Positions 59,516-64,000 of a DNA stretch of 64,000 nt are shown piece by piece. The first letter of the stretch is position 1; every line of letters starts with the position of its first letter. The notes under the pieces were generated by a model. That model saw nothing but the letters and a program-made list of their open reading frames with translations, was not told the origin of the DNA and searched no databases. A program made the translations under genes and the position numbers. This DNA comes from Streptomyces sp. NBC_01446 (lineage in GTDB: Bacteria; Actinomycetota; Actinomycetes; Streptomycetales; Streptomycetaceae): positions 2,448,501 to 2,512,500 of the forward strand of contig NZ_JAPEPO010000001.1 of the NCBI RefSeq assembly GCF_026340095.1, read 5' to 3'.

Positions 59516-61267
59516 TCACAGGAAGTAGAGACGGTTCAGGGAGACGGAGTCGGCGGGTTCCGAGCGGACCGGGTCGCCGTCGAGCGTGACGAGTCCGGTG
59601 GCCTGGTCGACGTCGATGGAGCCGGTGCGCGAGTTGAGGCGCAGGTCGGCGGGGCCGATGCCGCGGGTGCCGCGGACGGCGACGCGGCGGCGGCGGGTGG
59701 GCATCTTGTCGTTGCCCTGGTCGAGGGCGGCCTGGGCGACGAAGGCGACGGAGATGTCCGCCGCGGTCGCGCCGTGCGCCCCGAACTGCGGCCCCAGGAC
59801 GAGGGGTTCGCAGGTGTCGGTGGCCGCGTTCGGGTCGCCGACGACGCCGTACGCGGGGAAGCCGGACTTCAGGACGAGCTGCGGCTTCGCGCCGAAGAAC
59901 TCGGGGCGCCACAGCACGATGTCCGCGAGCTTGCCGGCCTCGATGGAGCCGACCTCGTGGGAGAGGCCGTGCGCGATGGCGGGGTTGATCGTCAGCTTCG
60001 CCATGTAGCGCAGGACACGCGCGTTGTCGTCGTACTCGCCGTCCCCGGCCTCCCCGTTCCGGGAAAGAAGGGGCCCGAGTTCGGCCTTCATCTTCCCGGC
60101 CATGGCGAAGGTCCTGCGCACGGTCTCACCGGCGCGGCCCATGCCCTGCGCGTCCGACGACGTGATGCCGATGGCGCCGAGGTCGTGCAGGACGTCCTCG
60201 GCGCCCATCGTCCCGGCGCGGATCCGGTCGCGGGCCATGGCGGCGTCGCCCGGCAGGTCGGTCTTCAGGTCGTGGACCGAGACGATCATGCCGTAGTGCT
60301 CGGCGACGGCGTCGCGGCCGAAGGGCAGCGTGGGGTTGGTGGACGACCCGATGACGTTCGGGACGCCCGCCATCTTCAGCACGTTCGGTACGTGCCCGCC
60401 GCCGCAGCCCTCGATGTGGAAGGCGTGGATGGTGCGGCCTTCGAGGACCCTGAGGGTGTCCTCGACGGACAGGCACTCGTTCAGGCCGTCGCTGTGCAGG
60501 GCGACCTGGACGTCGTGCTCCTCGGCGACGCGCAGCGCGGTGTCGAGGGCGCGGGTGTGGGCGCCCATGTCCTCGTGGACCTTGAAGCCGGACGCGCCGC
60601 CCTCGGCGAGCGCCTCGATCAGCGGGGCGTCGTGCGAGGACGAACCCCGGCCGAGGAACCCGATGTTGACGGGCCAGGCGTCGAAGGCGTTGAAGGCGTG
60701 GCGCAGCGCCCAGGGCGAGTTGACGCCCACGCCCCACACGGGCCCGAACTCCTGGCCGATGATCGTGGTCACGCCGGAGGCGAGCGAGGCCTCCATGATG
60801 CGCGGCGACAGCAGGTGTACGTGGGTGTCGACGGCGCCCGCGGTGGCGATGAGGCCCTCGCCGGACACGATGGACGTGCCGGTGCCGACGACGACGTCGA
60901 CCCCGTCGAGGGTGTCCGGGTTGCCGGCGCGCCCTATGGCGTGGATCCGTCCCTCGCGGATGCCGATGGAGACCTTCCTGATCCCCTGCACGGCGTCGAT
61001 CACGAGGACGTTGCTGATCACGACGTCGCAGGTCTCGCGGACGGCGGCGGCCTTGAGGTGCAGTCCGTCGCGGGCCGTCTTACCGAACCCGGCGAGGAAC
61101 TCGTCGCCGTACGCCTGCGCGTCGGACTCGACGCGGACGGTCAGGCCCGAGTCGCCGAGGCGGACGCGGTCACCGGCGCGCGGGCCGTGCGTGGCGGCGT
61201 ACGCGTGCGGGTCGATGTGCCGGCTGCCCGGCGCGCAGTGGTCGCTGTGCTTGGTGGGCCTGCTCAT
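59516..61267 (-). CDS. Divergent urease alpha-subunit-like amidohydrolase (UreC-like, flap Cys replaced)
   Basis: 583 residues, full UreC length. Counted by eye against Klebsiella UreC: His149/His151 (DTHVHLL), the carbamylated Lys229 with His231 (GFKVHEDMG), His258 (VALHSD), His284 (FHIEGCGGGH) and Asp372 (TSSDAQGMGR) are all kept at a constant offset. The flap motif normally reading MVCHHL is IVSVHDL: the catalytic His332 stays but the flap Cys is Val331 and the next His is Asp. No UreD, E, F or G gene is in the window. It overlaps the fused ureAB gene by 4 bp. It may be a urease with altered pH or substrate range, or an enzyme for another amide or guanidine compound. Confidence 0.85.
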   Translation of the reverse strand: MSRPTKHSDHCAPGSRHIDPHAYAATHGPRAGDRVRLGDSGLTVRVESDAQAYGDEFLAGFGKTARDGLHLKAAAVRETCDVVISNVLVIDAVQGIRKVSIGIREGRIHAIGRAGNPDTLDGVDVVVGTGTSIVSGEGLIATAGAVDTHVHLLSPRIMEASLASGVTTIIGQEFGPVWGVGVNSPWALRHAFNAFDAWPVNIGFLGRGSSSHDAPLIEALAEGGASGFKVHEDMGAHTRALDTALRVAEEHDVQVALHSDGLNECLSVEDTLRVLEGRTIHAFHIEGCGGGHVPNVLKMAGVPNVIGSSTNPTLPFGRDAVAEHYGMIVSVHDLKTDLPGDAAMARDRIRAGTMGAEDVLHDLGAIGITSSDAQGMGRAGETVRRTFAMAGKMKAELGPLLSRNGEAGDGEYDDNARVLRYMAKLTINPAIAHGLSHEVGSIEAGKLADIVLWRPEFFGAKPQLVLKSGFPAYGVVGDPNAATDTCEPLVLGPQFGAHGATAADISVAFVAQAALDQGNDKMPTRRRRVAVRGTRGIGPADLRLNSRTGSIDVDQATGLVTLDGDPVRSEPADSVSLNRLYFL

Positions 61268-61953
61268 GCGCCCGTTCCCTTCACTCCGAGATATCCGCAG
61301 GCGGCTGCCCTGCGCAGGGCCTCCTCCTTGGCCCCCGGCGCGTCCAGCGGGCCGTCGACGAGCCCGGCGAAGCCGATCGCGACGCGCGCGCCGCCGATGG
61401 GCACGAGTCCCACCTCGGCGCTCTCCCCCGGCCCGAACCGCACCGACGACCCGGCGGGGACGGCGAGCCGCATGCCGTACGCGGCCGCGCGGTCGAAGTC
61501 GAGCCGCGGGTTGGCCTCGAAGAAGTGGAAGTGGGAGGTGACGGAGACGGGGACGCTCGACGTGTTGGTCGCCGTGAGCGTCACCGTGGCCGGCGGGTCG
61601 CTGTGCCCGGGGCCCGGGAGCAGCGCGCCCGGTGCCTCGTCGCCCAGCGACGAGCCGATCGGGTCGCTGACCACGGCGAGCCGCGACCCGTCGTCGAAGA
61701 CGGCCTCGACGTGCACCTCCGTCACGACGTCGGAGACGCCGGGGAGCACATCGTCGGGGCCGAGGACGGAGCGCGCCGCCTCGATGGCCTCGGCGAGCCG
61801 CCGGCCGTCCCTGGCCGCCTCGCACACCGTGTCCGCGATCAGGGCCGTCGCTTCGGGGACATTGAGCCGCAGGCCCCGGGCCTTCCGGGCCCTGGCCAGC
61901 TCGGCGGCCCCGAACAGCAGCAGCCGATCGCGTTCCGTGGGGGTCAGACGCAC
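61264..61953 (-). CDS. Fused urease gamma-beta-like subunit (UreAB-like)
   Basis: 229 residues. The first 100 are UreA-like (LTPTERDRLLLFGAAELARARKARGLRLNVPEATALIADTVCEAARDGR ... VLPGVSDVV) and the rest UreB-like (NTSSVPVSVTSHFHFFEANPRLDFDRAAAYGMRLAVPAGSSVRFGPGE). Gamma-beta fusions are known, for example in Helicobacter. It is the first gene of the minus-strand operon, followed by the UreC-like gene with a 4-bp overlap. Confidence 0.88.
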   Translation of the reverse strand: MRLTPTERDRLLLFGAAELARARKARGLRLNVPEATALIADTVCEAARDGRRLAEAIEAARSVLGPDDVLPGVSDVVTEVHVEAVFDDGSRLAVVSDPIGSSLGDEAPGALLPGPGHSDPPATVTLTATNTSSVPVSVTSHFHFFEANPRLDFDRAAAYGMRLAVPAGSSVRFGPGESAEVGLVPIGGARVAIGFAGLVDGPLDAPGAKEEALRRAAACGYLGVKGTGA

Positions 61954-61976
61954 GCCACCACACCTCCCGTACAGGT

Positions 61977-61993
61977 TTAGAGCTTCACTCTAA
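61977..61993. promoter_or_regulatory. Dyad upstream of ureAB, candidate TetR operator
   Basis: TTAGAG-CTTCA-CTCTAA, perfect 6-bp arms with a 5-bp centre, 24 bp before the ureAB start. A/T-richer than the surroundings. The gene set ends in a TetR gene, which makes that protein the prime candidate. Confidence 0.6.
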
Positions 61994-62040
61994 CCATATG
62001 ATTCAGAACTCGGAAACATTGACGTGCCAGCTTGCGATGA

Positions 62041-62077
62041 GTCACATTGAACGCTGCTCTAAAGTGCCCGATGTGAC
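62041..62077. promoter_or_regulatory. Inverted repeat before the NCS1 permease
   Basis: GTCACAT and ATGTGAC arms (perfect 7 bp) are separated by 23 bp, ending 33 bp before the permease start. A CTCTAA half-site like that of the dyad at 61977 occurs inside (62057-62062). It may be an operator or part of the leader hairpin. Confidence 0.4.
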
Positions 62078-62110
62078 CGATGCAACGACGCAAAGATCAG
62101 GGGTCCCCCC

Positions 62111-63562
62111 ATGGCGATAGAACAGCGCGGTGTAGACACCATCCCCGATGAGGAACGCACCAGCGGTCCCCGGGACATCGTCTCGATCCTCCTAGGCTCG
62201 AACCTCTGCCTCGGGGTGATCGTCTTCGGCTGGCTGCCCGTGTCGTTCGGGCTCGGCTGGTGGGCCTCGGTCACCTCCGTGATCGCGGGCACGCTCCTCG
62301 GCACCGCGCTCACCGCCCCGCTCGCCCTGGTCTCCCTGCGCACCGGCACGAACCTGTCGACGTCGTCCGGCGCCCAGTTCGGCGTCCGCGGCCGGCTCGT
62401 CGGCTCGGTCGTCGGCCTGCTCCTGTCGCTCGGCTACACGGCGCTGACCGTGTGGATCGGCGGCGACGCGATGACGGGCGTCCTGCACCGCCTGTTCGGC
62501 GTGCCCGAGTCGGGCCTCACCTACGGCGTCGTCTACGCGCTCCTGGCCGCCGCCACCGTGATCGGCGCGGTCTACGGCTACCGCGTCCTGCTGCGCCTCT
62601 CGCGCGTCCTGGCCGTCGGCATGACCGCGCTCCTGGCGCTCGGCGTCGCCGCGTACGCCCCGCACTTCACGACGGCGCCGCTGCCGGACGCGGGCGGCTA
62701 CCTCCTCGGCTCGTTCTGGCCGACCTGGCTGCTCGCCCTCGTCGCGGCCGGCCTGTCGGGCCCCATCGCCTTCATCACGCTCCTCGGCGACTACACGCGC
62801 TACGTGTCCCCGGCCCGCCACTCCCAGCGCAGCGTCCTGCGCGCCACCTGGCTCGGCCTGATCGTCGGCCTGCTCACGCCCCAGCTGTTCGGCACGTTCA
62901 CCGCGTACGCGGCCCGCGCCGCCCTCGACTACGCGGGCTCGCTCGTCTCCGCCTCGCCCACCTGGTACCTGATCCCGCTGCTGCTCGCCGCCTCCGCGGG
63001 CTCGGTCGGCAACGCGGGCCTGATGCTCTACTCCATGGGCCTCGACCTGGACGCGATCCTGCCCCGAGCCTCCCGCACGGCCGCGACCTACACGGTCGCC
63101 GGCGTCGCCACGGTCTGCGTCTTCGTCGGCCACTTCGCGTGGGCCGCACAGGACGCCATGACCTCGTTCGTCCTGCTCCTCACCGCGATCGGCACCCCCT
63201 GGGCCGTGATCACCCTGATCGGCTTCGTGCGCTGCCGCGGCGTCTACGACGCGGACGCGCTCCAGGTCTTCAACCGGCGCTCGCGCGGCGGCGTCTACTG
63301 GTACCGCAACGGCTGGAACCCGCGCGCCGCCGCCTCCTGGGCCCTGGGCGCGTTCGTCGGCCTGCTCTCGGTGTCCCTGCCGTCGTACGAGGGACCGCTG
63401 CTCTCGCTGACGGGCGGCGTGGACTGCAGCTTCCTGCTGTCGGGCCTGGTCGGCGGCGCGGCGTACCTGGCACTGACGGCACGTGAGGTGCGCTCGGTAC
63501 GCGTCAGGGCCGCCGCGGACAAGAAGTCCGAGGCGGCCCTGGTCACGAGCGGTGAAGGCTGA
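62111..63562 (+). CDS. NCS1-family purine/cytosine/allantoin-type permease
   Basis: 483 residues, 12 transmembrane segments. Start TIPDEERTSGPRDIVSILLGSNLCLGVIVFGWLPVSFGLGW and SSGAQFGVRGRLVGSVVGLLLSLGYTALTVWIGGDAM are family features; the sixth-helix part GPIAFITLLGDYTRYV is also typical. Carries nucleobases, hydantoins or related ureides with H+ or Na+. Divergent from the urease-like operon and probably under the same control; the substrate may be the compound that the operon breaks down. Confidence 0.87.
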   Translation: MAIEQRGVDTIPDEERTSGPRDIVSILLGSNLCLGVIVFGWLPVSFGLGWWASVTSVIAGTLLGTALTAPLALVSLRTGTNLSTSSGAQFGVRGRLVGSVVGLLLSLGYTALTVWIGGDAMTGVLHRLFGVPESGLTYGVVYALLAAATVIGAVYGYRVLLRLSRVLAVGMTALLALGVAAYAPHFTTAPLPDAGGYLLGSFWPTWLLALVAAGLSGPIAFITLLGDYTRYVSPARHSQRSVLRATWLGLIVGLLTPQLFGTFTAYAARAALDYAGSLVSASPTWYLIPLLLAASAGSVGNAGLMLYSMGLDLDAILPRASRTAATYTVAGVATVCVFVGHFAWAAQDAMTSFVLLLTAIGTPWAVITLIGFVRCRGVYDADALQVFNRRSRGGVYWYRNGWNPRAAASWALGAFVGLLSVSLPSYEGPLLSLTGGVDCSFLLSGLVGGAAYLALTAREVRSVRVRAAADKKSEAALVTSGEG

Positions 63563-63603
63563 GCGCGAGCCGGTTCCGGGGTCTTTCGCCCAGCCGGGAG
63601 GCC

Positions 63604-64000
63604 CTAGCCGAGCTGGTGCATCCAGCCGTGCTTGTCGGCGCTCGTGCCGCGCTGGATGTCGAGCAGCGCCTCGCGCAGCTTCAGCGTGACCTCGCCGGGC
63701 TCACCGCCCGACTGGGTCCACTGCGCGCCGGCACGCTTGACGGTGCCGACGGGCGTGATGACCGCCGCGGTGCCGCAGGCGAAGACCTCGGTGAGCGTGC
63801 CGTTCTCCGAGTCGGCCTGCCACTGGTCGATGGAGACGCGGCCCTCGACGGACTCGAAGCCCAGGTCGCGGGCGACCGACAGGAGCGAGTCACGGGTGAC
63901 ACCCGCGAGGAGCGAGCCGGTCAGCTCGGGGGTGACGATCTTGTCTCCGTACACGAAGTACAGGTTCATGCCGCCCAGTTCCTCGACCCACTTGTGCTCG
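63604..64000 (-). CDS. ilvE: Branched-chain amino acid aminotransferase, C-terminal part (start outside window)
   Basis: The frame is open to the right edge, so the N-terminal two-thirds and the PLP lysine are not seen. The visible 132 residues (EHKWVEELGGMNLYFVYGDKIVTPELTGSLLAGVTRDSLLSVARDLG ... EVFACGTAAVITPVG) are the C-terminal fold-type IV domain of IlvE, including the GTAA phosphate-binding turn. It makes leucine, isoleucine and valine from their keto acids. Convergent with the NCS1 permease, 41 bp apart. Confidence 0.92.
   Translation of the reverse strand, partial: EHKWVEELGGMNLYFVYGDKIVTPELTGSLLAGVTRDSLLSVARDLGFESVEGRVSIDQWQADSENGTLTEVFACGTAAVITPVGTVKRAGAQWTQSGGEPGEVTLKLREALLDIQRGTSADKHGWMHQLG

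Overview
The window is high-GC DNA with strong third-position GC bias, GTG and TTG starts, dense operons and actinobacterial marker genes: tandem conservon (cvn) operons, an HU protein with a lysine-rich tail, CofC for coenzyme F420, an AccB/AccE acyl-CoA carboxylase and NdgR. It is almost certainly a Streptomyces chromosome. From memory, the order thiL, ddlA, gpsA, plsC, cofC, hupS, leuD, leuC, ndgR, tRNAs, gltX, cvn, cvn, accE, accB, cimA, urease-like genes, ilvE follows the core of the S. coelicolor chromosome around SCO5523-SCO5562. No transposase, phage gene, rRNA or CRISPR was seen.

Region 1 (1-16.5 kb) is housekeeping. It opens with the C-terminal part of an AfsR/LuxR-like regulator and a flavin monooxygenase. 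Then come thiL, a stand-alone Lrp-type effector domain, a DUF3515 lipoprotein, the plsC-gpsA-ddlA lipid/cell-wall operon, cofC, an OB-fold-like small protein and hupS. The leucine operon leuCD is divergent from its likely regulator ndgR. Five tRNA genes (three identical Glu-CTC, two Gln-CTG) follow, next to the operon for an FAH hydrolase, glutamyl-tRNA synthetase and a HAD phosphatase. GluRS therefore sits beside both of its likely tRNA substrates.

Region 2 (16.5-28 kb) is signalling. A 65-residue peptide gene with an internal ANPRRxxLM duplication lies divergent from two complete conservons, each with a membrane sensor-kinase-like CvnA, roadblock CvnB, DUF742 CvnC and GTPase CvnD. The two cvnD copies share 194 bp without a single difference, which suggests gene conversion. 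A promoter-terminator pair between the conservons may encode a small RNA.

Region 3 (28-48 kb) begins with accB-accE and then looks more accessory. It has a Tat-exported PL8 polysaccharide lyase, a 1279-residue GH101 endo-alpha-N-acetylgalactosaminidase, an M15-like secreted peptidase, a YceI protein under a MarR-like operator, an amino-acid permease, an unlinked cytochrome b, an LLM flavin oxidoreductase, a repeat-rich membrane protein and a multidomain GH3 glycosidase.

Region 4 (48-64 kb) is nitrogen and amino-acid metabolism. cimA (isoleucine route) has a possible leader-peptide attenuator. A full pyroglutamate module (pcp, DUF2891, DUF979/DUF969 permease pair, divergent pxpABC) shares a control region with two GntR-type sites. 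Last comes a TetR / agmatine deiminase / urease-like (ureC, fused ureAB) operon divergent from an NCS1 permease. The UreC-like protein keeps the metal ligands but has Val in place of the active-site flap Cys, and no urease assembly genes are present; this is the best candidate for an undescribed system. ilvE runs off the right edge.
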